A stretch of 36,693 bases of DNA, from positions 1 to 36,693 of the forward strand of contig JADFCW010000025.1 of the NCBI GenBank assembly GCA_017161705.1. Direction: 5' to 3'. The number at the start of each line of letters is the position of its first letter. The first letter of the stretch is position 1. Below are positions 28,675 to 36,693 of this stretch, piece by piece. The translations under genes and the position numbers were made by a program. This DNA comes from Candidatus Sumerlaeota bacterium. Lineage in GTDB: Bacteria > Sumerlaeota > Sumerlaeia > JADFCW01. The notes below the pieces were generated by a model that saw nothing but the letters and a program-made list of their open reading frames with translations, was not told the origin of the DNA and searched no databases.

Positions 28675-30105
28675 ATGTTTAGCCCAAAATCAACCCGCCG
28701 AGTAAGTGCTCCAGTCCTTGTGCTGGCGGTCATTGCGCTGGCGCTCGGTTCGTTCGCCGCGGCTTTGGACGTCGGCGGTGCGCTCGATCGCGCAAAGCGA
28801 ACCGCCCAGCAGGCCAAAGACGCCGCGGAATCGGCTGCGCGTGTCGGCGCCGCGATTGCGGTTCCGTCGGGCGCCGCTACGTATCTGCGGCAGATCGATC
28901 AGAAACTCGAAAAAATGGACCGCATGATGGGCGAGGATGCCGCCCGCTATGACAAGGACTATCGCGTGAAGGAATCCGAGGCGTTGCTGAAAGGCGCCAG
29001 GGACGACCTCGCCACCATCGAAAATCGCTATGGTGCAAAGATGGGCAAGGATCATCCCGAACTGGTTTCACGCCGCGACCGGATCGCCGCAGCCGAGAAG
29101 AAACTCGAAACGTTCAAAGGCACCATGGGCGCCGCTATTCAGAAGGAAAAGGACGCGCGCGAGGCCAGGAGCAAAGAGGAAGAGGCGGCGTACGCTGCTC
29201 AGAAGGAAAGGCAAGCCCGGGAGGCTGCCGAACGCGAGGCCGAGGCAATGCGGCCGCAGGCCGAACCCGCTGCCGCCGGAAAAGTCCTCTTCTCCAGGTC
29301 GCCCATTGATCCGGCCAAGCCCGCCAATCTCACCGCCAGCTTCAAGGCCGGCGACACCATCTATGGCCTGATTCAGGCCGACAAGACCTGGCGCGAACTC
29401 TACAACGCCCAGGGCAAATCGGAAGTCGGCATCATGATCGTCATGGCCATCGGCAAAAATGAGACGTATCAATACATCACCTTGAAAAACGCCAAATACA
29501 TTGACACCAACCAGCTGGTGCTTGACATTGCACCGGCGCCCGACAAGATGACAGCCTATAAGGACCCGGAGATCGTGTTTGGCGAAGGCAAAGGCAATCG
29601 CAAGATCGGCCCGATCGCGTTCACCTATGAGCTGGCGCAGTTGCCGGCCGGCAAACACACCGTCCAGTTCTATGTCCGCGACTTCGGCAAGCGGCATGCC
29701 GCGGGCCAGCTGGAAATCGAGGGCGCCGACTTTAAATTCTACGCCGACCTCCACGAAAAGGTCAAAGCCCTTGCCGACGCTTCGGCCATCATGCCGCCCG
29801 TCGGCATGGTCAACAAGGCGCTCGAGGCCGAAATGCTCGCGTTGCTCAAAAATGCCGGCTGGCCGCCCGTTCTGCGTCTGGTGATCCGCGACAAAGACTG
29901 GTGGCTCAACCGCGTGGCCGGCGGCAACAGCCCGGTCAGCAGCCGCCACATCAACGCTGCCGTGGCCGCAAAAGGACCGGACGGCAAGTGCTATTATCGA
30001 ATGGTGGTTTTCGAGCAACCGATGACGCTGGCCGGCTGGGGCAAGCTCGAAATCACGCGGCAGGGCGATCCGAAGCCGATTGCCGAAGAAAACATCTATA
30101 AATAA
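28675..30105 (+). CDS. Secreted hypothetical protein with an N-terminal coiled-coil
   Basis: SD GGGAGG; signal peptide MFSPKSTRRVSAPVLVLAVIALALGSFAAA; long charged coiled-coil then a globular region. Confidence 0.8.
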   Translation: MFSPKSTRRVSAPVLVLAVIALALGSFAAALDVGGALDRAKRTAQQAKDAAESAARVGAAIAVPSGAATYLRQIDQKLEKMDRMMGEDAARYDKDYRVKESEALLKGARDDLATIENRYGAKMGKDHPELVSRRDRIAAAEKKLETFKGTMGAAIQKEKDAREARSKEEEAAYAAQKERQAREAAEREAEAMRPQAEPAAAGKVLFSRSPIDPAKPANLTASFKAGDTIYGLIQADKTWRELYNAQGKSEVGIMIVMAIGKNETYQYITLKNAKYIDTNQLVLDIAPAPDKMTAYKDPEIVFGEGKGNRKIGPIAFTYELAQLPAGKHTVQFYVRDFGKRHAAGQLEIEGADFKFYADLHEKVKALADASAIMPPVGMVNKALEAEMLALLKNAGWPPVLRLVIRDKDWWLNRVAGGNSPVSSRHINAAVAAKGPDGKCYYRMVVFEQPMTLAGWGKLEITRQGDPKPIAEENIYK

Positions 30106-30316
30106 AGAAACGGCCGCCCCTCGAATTGTACTGCCCCGCCAGTTGGGGTAGGGGAGCACCGCGGGTGTTGTGAAGTCGCTTTGCGAACCTGTCGGCGCGC
30201 CCCTAGGATAGTCGCTTTTCCGGACGGCGAGGGGCCAGAAAATCCCCTCTGAAGCGCGAACTACGGCGATCGCGGGTGACGCTCAAACGGATTTGCCGAC
30301 AGGCCAGCTTGGGGCT

Positions 30317-30583
30317 CTATCCGAAATTGTAATGCTTGCGGACCTTCCTGGCCACGATCCACGTGCACGAGAGACCTTTGGGAAAGACAACCAGGTCGCC
30401 GGCACCGAAGTGGACGCTCCCTTCCGGGGTTTTTACTGTTACATCGCCTTCGAGAATATAGCAGGTTTCGCGATCGTCGTAATACCAGTCGAAGGTCGAA
30501 GGCTCGCACGTCCAAATCGGCCAGCTGCTGACGCCAAGCGAGTCGAGTTCTTCTTGCGTGGGTTTGCGGATGAGAATGTCCAT
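30317..30583 (-). CDS. Small cupin-domain protein (Cupin_3/DUF861-like)
   Basis: FDWYYDDRETCYILEGDVTVKTPEGSVHFGAGDLVVFPKGLSCTWIV. Confidence 0.9.
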   Translation of the reverse strand: MDILIRKPTQEELDSLGVSSWPIWTCEPSTFDWYYDDRETCYILEGDVTVKTPEGSVHFGAGDLVVFPKGLSCTWIVARKVRKHYNFG

Positions 30584-30605
30584 GGGTTTGCTCCTTTGGC
30601 TGGGT

Positions 30606-31538
30606 TTATTTTTGAAAAATAGTTCCCCTTTTTATGCGAAGCCTTTTTCTACCATAGAAGTATATGCCCTCGAAATAGTACCGAAGCTGTCGCAGCCGAT
30701 AGCCGCGCGCTTCGGGAACCCGCCGCCACCAGCGATACTCGAAGGGAAGAAATTGGGCGAGCATCTGGCGGAACGAGTAATTGTAAGCGACGAAACGGAT
30801 GCGGTTGCGATAGTAGTAGTGAAAGAACGAAGGGCTGTGCAGCTTGAACGATTGGGATTCGTGATGGTAAACGACGGCGCGCGGAATGTAGAGGATGCGG
30901 TATCCGGCGCGCCGCGCCCGCCAACAAAAGTCCACTTCCTCAAAATATCCGGGCCAGTAGTCTTCGTTGAAACCGCTCAGGTGTTCGAGAACATCGCGCC
31001 GGACGGCGATCGCGCAGCCGGATGCATAGTCAATTTCGCAGACGGAGTCATACTGGCCCGTGTCCGGCTCGTCCTTTCCGCGATGGCCGGTCATGCCGTT
31101 GGGATGAACAATGCCGCCGGCGTGCCAGAGCGTAGGGCGGGCGTCGGGATAGAGAATTTTGCAGCCGCAGACGGCGGCGTCGGGATGGGCCGCGAAAGCC
31201 TCGGCAAGTGCTTGGGCGATGTGGCGGTCCACCGTGGTGTCAGGATTCAGAAACAGAATAAAATCGCCGCCGGAAGCGCGCCAGCCGTCGTTGTAGCCGC
31301 CCGCGCAGCCGCGATTGGCGCCGTTGGGAATAAGAATATGATAAAGGCCGGTGGCGCGGGCGTTCTCGACCGTTTTGTCTGACGAGGCATTGTCCACAAC
31401 GATGACCTCGAGGTCGGGGTATCGCACCGCGGCGATGGATTCGAGGCAGGGGCCGATGAAGGATTCGCTGTTAAAGGTGAGAACAACGATGCTGAACTTA
31501 GGCGCGGGGCTGGGAGAAGAGCTGGGGGACGGCGTCAT
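30606..31538 (-). CDS. Glycosyltransferase family 2 (rhamnosyltransferase-like)
   Basis: FSIVVLTFNSESFIGPCLESIAAVRYPDLEVIVVDNASSD, FLNPDTTVD, NEDYWPGYFEEVDFCWRARRAGY. Confidence 0.93.
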   Translation of the reverse strand: MTPSPSSSPSPAPKFSIVVLTFNSESFIGPCLESIAAVRYPDLEVIVVDNASSDKTVENARATGLYHILIPNGANRGCAGGYNDGWRASGGDFILFLNPDTTVDRHIAQALAEAFAAHPDAAVCGCKILYPDARPTLWHAGGIVHPNGMTGHRGKDEPDTGQYDSVCEIDYASGCAIAVRRDVLEHLSGFNEDYWPGYFEEVDFCWRARRAGYRILYIPRAVVYHHESQSFKLHSPSFFHYYYRNRIRFVAYNYSFRQMLAQFLPFEYRWWRRVPEARGYRLRQLRYYFEGIYFYGRKRLRIKRGTIFQK

Positions 31539-31598
31539 TGTCGGTCCGCAAACTGAAGTTTGAACTACGTGTCTTTTCCATCGGTTCGACTTGAAGGA

Positions 31599-32582
31599 CT
31601 ACCGGCTCTGCATTGTTTCCAGTGCTTGAATATGGCGCCGGACGGCTTCGAGCACGCGCTCCCGGTGCGCTTTATAGTCGCCGGTGAAGCGACAGCCGGC
31701 TGCCGAGCGATGGCCGCCGCCGCCGAGTTCCTTCGCCAGCACATTGGCGTCCACGTGACCGCGCGAGCGAAAGCTGGCCCGGCCCGTTCCGTTGCCCATC
31801 TGGTGAAACAGCACGGCGACCTCGACGCCGCGAATGCCCCGCATCTGGCTGGCCAGCTGCTCGGGCTGGCATTCGGGACCGCCCAGGCGTTCATACATAT
31901 CGAGCGAGATTTCTCCCCAGACCAACCGCCCGTCGCATTCGAAATGGAGGTTGCTGAAGACCTCGCCGGTCATGCGGACGGCGTTGGGATGAACGTTCTC
32001 GTAGTAGTGCTCGGCGATGTCGTGAGCATTGGCGCCGGCGCGCACGAGGGCGGCTGCGGCCTCGAACGTGCGAGCAGAGGTCTTGCTGTAACGAAAGCAA
32101 CCGCTGTCGGTAAGAATGGCCAGATACAGACATGCGGCCGTTTCCGGGTCGAGCGCCCCGTCGGCGCCGTCCAGCAGCAGGAAGAGCATTTCGCCGACGG
32201 CCGACGCGTCCACGTCCACCCAGTTGATCGCGCCGAAGTCGGTGTTGCCGGCGTGATGATCAATGTTGATGACAAGCCCTTGGGGGCGAACACCGGGAAG
32301 AATGCGCGCAAGCGAGCCCGTGTCGAGACAAAACGTAACGTCGGCGTCAAACCCCTCGGGCGGGCGGGACAGGATCTGATCGTAACCGGGAAGAAACGTG
32401 TAGTTCGCGATCGTGGGGCCGCCTGCGACGACCGCGGCGGTCTTCCCGCGCCGCCGCAGCCAGTGAAACAAGCCCAGTTCCGACCCGATGCAGTCGCCGT
32501 CGAGGTCTTCGTGGCCGCAGATCAGGAAAACCTTGCGGGTGTGAAGAATATGCCGGATCTTCTGGATAACGGGCAAACTCAT
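31599..32582 (-). CDS. DHH/DHHA1 phosphoesterase (NrnA-like)
   Basis: ICGHEDLDGDCIGSELGLFHWLRRRGK, NIDHHAGNTDFGAINWVD, AILTDSGCFRYSKTS, GGGGHRSAAGC. Confidence 0.93.
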   Translation of the reverse strand: MSLPVIQKIRHILHTRKVFLICGHEDLDGDCIGSELGLFHWLRRRGKTAAVVAGGPTIANYTFLPGYDQILSRPPEGFDADVTFCLDTGSLARILPGVRPQGLVINIDHHAGNTDFGAINWVDVDASAVGEMLFLLLDGADGALDPETAACLYLAILTDSGCFRYSKTSARTFEAAAALVRAGANAHDIAEHYYENVHPNAVRMTGEVFSNLHFECDGRLVWGEISLDMYERLGGPECQPEQLASQMRGIRGVEVAVLFHQMGNGTGRASFRSRGHVDANVLAKELGGGGHRSAAGCRFTGDYKAHRERVLEAVRRHIQALETMQSR

Positions 32583-32769
32583 GAGGATACCCTCTCGCCC
32601 GATGGATTGACTGTTGGACTAGCGGCTCTCAAGTCAAATTCGATGGAATTCCAGTTCACACTCTTCCCTGCATAGGCCCATTACCTGGCTGCAGCGACAA
32701 AATAATGTCTATATTGCGGAACGAATGGCCTTTGCTATGCTGCCCCGAAGTGTCTTCGCTTTAGGGCGA

Positions 32770-33100
32770 AGTCCTGGATGCGGCATAGATCTTTTCGTCG
32801 AAAGAGTTAGCCGAAATGCATCCACCTTTGTGAAGCATTCCATGTTTGTCACTATAAGGCCGCGTTCGGCGGTAAGGCCGCGTTCGGCGGTCGAAGGTTG
32901 TTGGGGAAAGCGGCAGCATGGCTGCCGCAGTCCAAAGCGAAAGCATTTTATTTTGCCCTATTGGAAGTCTGCGGAGCAAAACTTTTGGAGTGCGGCAGCC
33001 ATGCTGCCGCTTTTCCATATTAGTTCATCGCAAGACAAGCGATTGCCCCGGCTTTTTCGGCTGCCTGAGAATCTTTCATTTCAAGTCAAGATCCAGCCAT
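32770..33100 (-). repeat. Long intergenic repeat, copy 2 (inverted; two palindromes)
   Basis: Palindromes 32910-32928 and 32992-33010; flanks match 3118-3330 in reverse complement. Confidence 0.78.
32855..32890. repeat. 18-bp direct tandem duplication
   Basis: TAAGGCCGCGTTCGGCGG x2, perfect. Confidence 0.95.
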
Positions 33101-33160
33101 CTTGCGAAGACTTTTTTGGTTGCGGCCACAGGCCACTTTAGAACCAGACCTTAGCGACTA

Positions 33161-35389
33161 TTAATAGCGGCGGCCGCGGCCGCCGCGGTCTCGGTCGCGT
33201 CCGCGGTCGCGATCCGGGGGACCTCCCGAACGCCCATGCGGATGCGCCGCAGGGCGGTGTGATTCGGACGGGCCGCCGCTGCGAGGCCCCGTGCCCGAGG
33301 CTCCGTCGGTCTGGCCGGTTTCGAGCGCCTGCCGGCGGCTGAGCCGGATTTTGCCGCTCTGCGGGTCGATGCCGATGACCTTGACCAGGAGGGTGTCGCC
33401 CTCGCGGCAGACGTCCTCGACGCGGCCGACGCGGTGGTTTTCGAGCTCGGAGATATGGACCAGACCGTCTTGTCCGGGCAGAAACTCGACAAAGCAGCCG
33501 AAATCGGCGATACGGACCACCTTGCCGCTGTAGATTTTGCCGATTTCCGGAACAGCCGTCAGACCCTTGATAATGTCAATGGCGGCCTGACTGTCCTCGG
33601 CTTTGGTCGCGGCGATGAGCACTCGCCCGTCGTCCTCGATGTCAATTTTCGTATTGGTCTTGGCCGTGATCTCGCGAATGGTCTTGCCGCCCGGGCCGAT
33701 CACGTCGCGGATGCGGTCTATCGGGATTTGGATCATGGTAATCCGCGGAGCATAGGGAGACAATTCGGGCCGCGGCTGCGGCAACACCTCGCACATCTTG
33801 TCAAGAATGAACAACCGCCCTTCGCGTGCTTGTTCGAGCGCCCGCTTGATGATCTCGAACGTCACACCTTCGATCTTGATGTCCATCTGCAGGGCCGTAA
33901 TGCCTTTGCGCGTTCCGGCGACCTTGAAGTCCATGTCGCCGAGGTGGTCTTCCAACCCGAGAATATCGCTCAGAATGGCCGCGCGATCGCCTTCCTTGAC
34001 CAGGCCCATGGCGATGCCCGAAACGGGGGCCGAAATGGGCACGCCGCAGTCCATGAGACTCAGGCTGCCGGCGCACACGCTGGCCATCGAGGACGAGCCG
34101 TTCGATTCCAAAATCTCGGACACCACCCGAATGGTATAGGGGAAATCGTCCCGTTTGGGAATGGTTGGCAGCAGGGCGCGTTCGGCGAGCGCGCCATGGC
34201 CGATTTCGCGGCGGCCCGGCCCGCGAATGGGGCGGACTTCGCCGACGCTATAGGCCGGGAAGTTGTAGTGGAGATAGAAAGGTTTGTCGCGCACGCCCAG
34301 CAGATCATCTATCAGAAGCATGTCTTCGGCGGTTCCCAGGGTGCAAACGCCAAGGGCCTGCGTCTGGCCGCGGGTGAAAAGGGCGGAACCGTGGGTGCGC
34401 GGAAGCACACCGACTTCCACCGTGATGGGGCGGATGTCAGTGGGGCCGCGTCCGTCGGCGCGAACACCCTCGTCGAGGATTTTGCGCCGCACCTCGCGCT
34501 GGTAGCAGGCATCGAACAGGTTGGCAATAATCTGTTCCTGTTCGGGGAACTCCTCGGCAAAGCGTTGTTGGACCTGCAAGCGCGCCTCGTTGAGTCGGTC
34601 CTCGCGCTCCTGTTTTTCCGTCCGTTTTTGGATTTCGGCAATCAGCGGTTTGGAGAAAGCCTCGACCGCCTCGCGCAAGACCGGGTCAACCTGCTGCGCC
34701 GTTACCGCGCGCTTGGGCAGCGCGTATTTGGCGGCGATGGCGGCCATTTCGCGGCAGAGCCTTTGAATTTCCTCGTGAGCCAGCTGCATGGCTTCGACAA
34801 TATCGGCTTCGGACACCTCGCGCGCGCCGGCCTCGACCATGTTGACGGCGTGTTCCGTGCCGGCGACCACAAGGTCCAAATCGCCCGCATCTATTTCGGC
34901 ATAGGTCGGATTCAGGATAAAGGTGCCGTCGAGACGGCCGACCCGTACGGCGGCCACCGGCGTGGTGAACGGAATGTCGGACAGCAGGAGCGCCATGGCG
35001 GTGGCGTTGAAGCCAACCAGCTCCGGCGGATTTTCGTTGTCGCTCGACAGTACGGTCACATAGACTTGCGTGTCGTCGTTATAGCCTTCAGGGAAGAGCG
35101 GCCGAAGCGGCCGGTCAATGAGTCGGGCGCGCAGCGATTCGGCGTCGGAGGGTCTTCCTTCGCGGCGGAAGAAGCTGCCGGGAATGCGGCCCGAGGCGTA
35201 AAATTTGTCGCGATAGTCCACTGTGAGGGGAAAGAAATCAATCCCCTCCCGCGCGGGACCGGCGACGACGGCGGCCAAAGCCACCGTGCCGCCTGTTTGG
35301 CCCAACACCGCGGCATTGGCCTGTTTGGCCATTCGTCCAAATTCAAAAAACAACTCTTTTCGCCCGAAGGCGACTTGCAGTCTTTCCAT
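33161..35389 (-). CDS. pnp: Polyribonucleotide nucleotidyltransferase (PNPase)
   Basis: Two RNase PH domains, KH (IPIDRIRDVIGPGGKTIREI) and S1 (GKIYSGKVVRIADFGCFVEFLPGQDGLVHIS); Arg/Gly/Asp-rich tail. Confidence 0.98.
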   Translation of the reverse strand: MERLQVAFGRKELFFEFGRMAKQANAAVLGQTGGTVALAAVVAGPAREGIDFFPLTVDYRDKFYASGRIPGSFFRREGRPSDAESLRARLIDRPLRPLFPEGYNDDTQVYVTVLSSDNENPPELVGFNATAMALLLSDIPFTTPVAAVRVGRLDGTFILNPTYAEIDAGDLDLVVAGTEHAVNMVEAGAREVSEADIVEAMQLAHEEIQRLCREMAAIAAKYALPKRAVTAQQVDPVLREAVEAFSKPLIAEIQKRTEKQEREDRLNEARLQVQQRFAEEFPEQEQIIANLFDACYQREVRRKILDEGVRADGRGPTDIRPITVEVGVLPRTHGSALFTRGQTQALGVCTLGTAEDMLLIDDLLGVRDKPFYLHYNFPAYSVGEVRPIRGPGRREIGHGALAERALLPTIPKRDDFPYTIRVVSEILESNGSSSMASVCAGSLSLMDCGVPISAPVSGIAMGLVKEGDRAAILSDILGLEDHLGDMDFKVAGTRKGITALQMDIKIEGVTFEIIKRALEQAREGRLFILDKMCEVLPQPRPELSPYAPRITMIQIPIDRIRDVIGPGGKTIREITAKTNTKIDIEDDGRVLIAATKAEDSQAAIDIIKGLTAVPEIGKIYSGKVVRIADFGCFVEFLPGQDGLVHISELENHRVGRVEDVCREGDTLLVKVIGIDPQSGKIRLSRRQALETGQTDGASGTGPRSGGPSESHRPAAHPHGRSGGPPDRDRGRDRDRGGRGRRY

Positions 35390-35443
35390 CGTGCATTCTC
35401 CTTATGCAGTTGTGGATAGGTCCGCACAACGGAAAGACTGTGC

Positions 35444-35466
35444 ATCGGCCGTTTTGGCCGGCCGAT
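35444..35466 (-). promoter_or_regulatory. Leader hairpin upstream of pnp
   Basis: ATCGGCC-gttttggcc-GGCCGAT ~55 nt upstream of the pnp start. Confidence 0.45.
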
Positions 35467-35780
35467 TTCGGGGTTTTAGGTCGGCGCAAAGCCGGAAGAG
35501 TGAAGTGGAAAGCGGGAAGAGGAAAGGGAGTGTTTGGAAAACAAAAAATTCAGATAAAGTGCTCCGAATTTGATGATTTTTCAAACCCTCGTTTCCAACC
35601 TTCCGCCTCTCACCTCTTTCTTCTCGCTGCTCGTGGTCAAGGGAGAGCCGTCTTTGCAACGGCATAAAATCCCGAGCGCAGACCTTTCCGTCATTGGACT
35701 GTTTTGTCGAAGGGGCCGAGAATTCTCCCATCCCCTACTGTTCGCTTGTTGCTTTCCCCGGTGCCGAACCCGTGCCGCGC

Positions 35781-36050
35781 TTACCGCCGCAGCCCCAGGC
35801 GCTGCACCAGATTGCGGTATCGCTCGATGTCCGTCTGCCGCAGGTAGTTCAGCAGCCGCTTTCGCTGACCGACCAACATGAGCAGACCGCGCCGCGAGGC
35901 ATGGTCCTTCACGTGGGTCTTGAAATGCTCGGTCAGATTGCGGATGCGCTCCGACAGAATCGAGATCTGGACTTCGGGCGAGCCCGTGTCTTTCTCGTGT
36001 GTTTTAAATTGCTCGATCAACTCCTTTTTGCGTTCCTTGGTAACCGACAT
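35781..36050 (-). CDS. rpsO: 30S ribosomal protein S15
   Basis: [89 protein letters not shown]. Confidence 0.98.
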   Translation of the reverse strand: MSVTKERKKELIEQFKTHEKDTGSPEVQISILSERIRNLTEHFKTHVKDHASRRGLLMLVGQRKRLLNYLRQTDIERYRNLVQRLGLRR

Positions 36051-36337
36051 GTTGACACCTCCGCCGCGCTGTCCCTGACCGCCACCCCAGATCCCCGCTG
36101 GTGAGGCCAAGGTCTGAGCATGGGGTGAAAATGCGGACAACGCCGACATGATTTGCGCCGTTTAACAACCGGCAGATGGATTCTTTGCCAGTCGGGTGGC
36201 CGGCTGTCAATCTTTTTGCGGGAAAAATATTTGCCTGCCCGCCGGCGCCGTCCGCCCCAGAGACAAAGCGCGAGCGGCGACCGGGCCGTTCCTTTTGTTG
36301 ACAGAGCGGGCGGAGCGGCCTATTTCCCGGCGAAAGA

Positions 36338-36693
36338 ATGGACTGTGTGGCACATCGTATGCAATCGGATTTTCAGCGGCCGGCACGGCAGGGCAGGGGC
36401 ACTCGAACCGTTGTCCTGCTGATGGTTTTCTCGCTTCTTTATGCCGCGGCAGCCGCGGTTCATTTCAGCATTGGCTATCAGGATTTCGGCGACGGAAATT
36501 ATCTTTACATTGCGCGGCGCGCGGCCGACGGCGCCGTGCTCTATCGCGATATTCTGGCGCCGCAGCCGCCGTGTCATCTGCTGGTCGGCGCGGGTCTGAT
36601 TCGCTTGGGGCGGCTGTGGGGCGCGAGTGTCGAGGCGCAGTTGATTACCGTTCGCGCGTTCAGCGTGTGGCTTCATCTGGCCACGATGTTGGC
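36338..36693 (+). CDS. Membrane protein, possible GT39/PMT-like glycosyltransferase, 3' truncated by window edge
   Basis: Open frame from ATG 36338 (or 36359) to the window end: ...VVLLMVFSLLYAAAAVHFSIGYQDFGDGNYLYIARRAADGAVLYRDILAPQPPCHLLVG... Confidence 0.6.
   Translation, partial: MDCVAHRMQSDFQRPARQGRGTRTVVLLMVFSLLYAAAAAVHFSIGYQDFGDGNYLYIARRAADGAVLYRDILAPQPPCHLLVGAGLIRLGRLWGASVEAQLITVRAFSVWLHLATML

Noticed and set aside
33434-35419. 661-aa plus-strand ORF
   Set aside because: Antisense to pnp; no recognisable domain.

Overview
High-GC bacterial chromosomal window (lineage not determinable by eye) with about 27 credible genes. Recognisable genes: bshC, a LmbE/PIG-L deacetylase, a Ser/Thr kinase, a PilB/GspE ATPase, an MFS transporter, zapA, recA, a YhcC-type radical SAM protein, an EEP nuclease, rpe, a very large secreted protein, an HZS-alpha/PD40-like tri-heme protein, DUF4185-like and DUF1349-like secreted proteins, a Rieske-like protein plus a NifU-like scaffold, an SDR plus a single BMC shell protein, GT4 and GT2 glycosyltransferases, a cupin, a DHH/NrnA-like protein, and the pnp-rpsO pair. 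No rRNA, convincing tRNA, CRISPR array or transposase was seen. The most interesting non-coding signal is a family of palindromic (BIME/MITE-like) repeats built on GCGGCAGCCATGCTGCCGC. Three copies form elements of exactly 115 bp (12.7, 28.1 and 28.3 kb). In the 12.7 kb copy the core is inverted relative to collinear flanks and arms, which suggests in-situ core inversion. A second, longer repeat (about 210-330 bp, at 3.1-3.3 kb and inverted at 32.8-33.1 kb) carries one palindrome in one copy and two palindromes separated by about 63 bp in the other. Other notable points: a Rieske-like protein with a non-canonical first ligand motif, an orphan BMC-H/SDR pair, a pilin-like micro-ORF overlapping a kinase gene, and a compositionally mosaic 1052-aa secreted protein.
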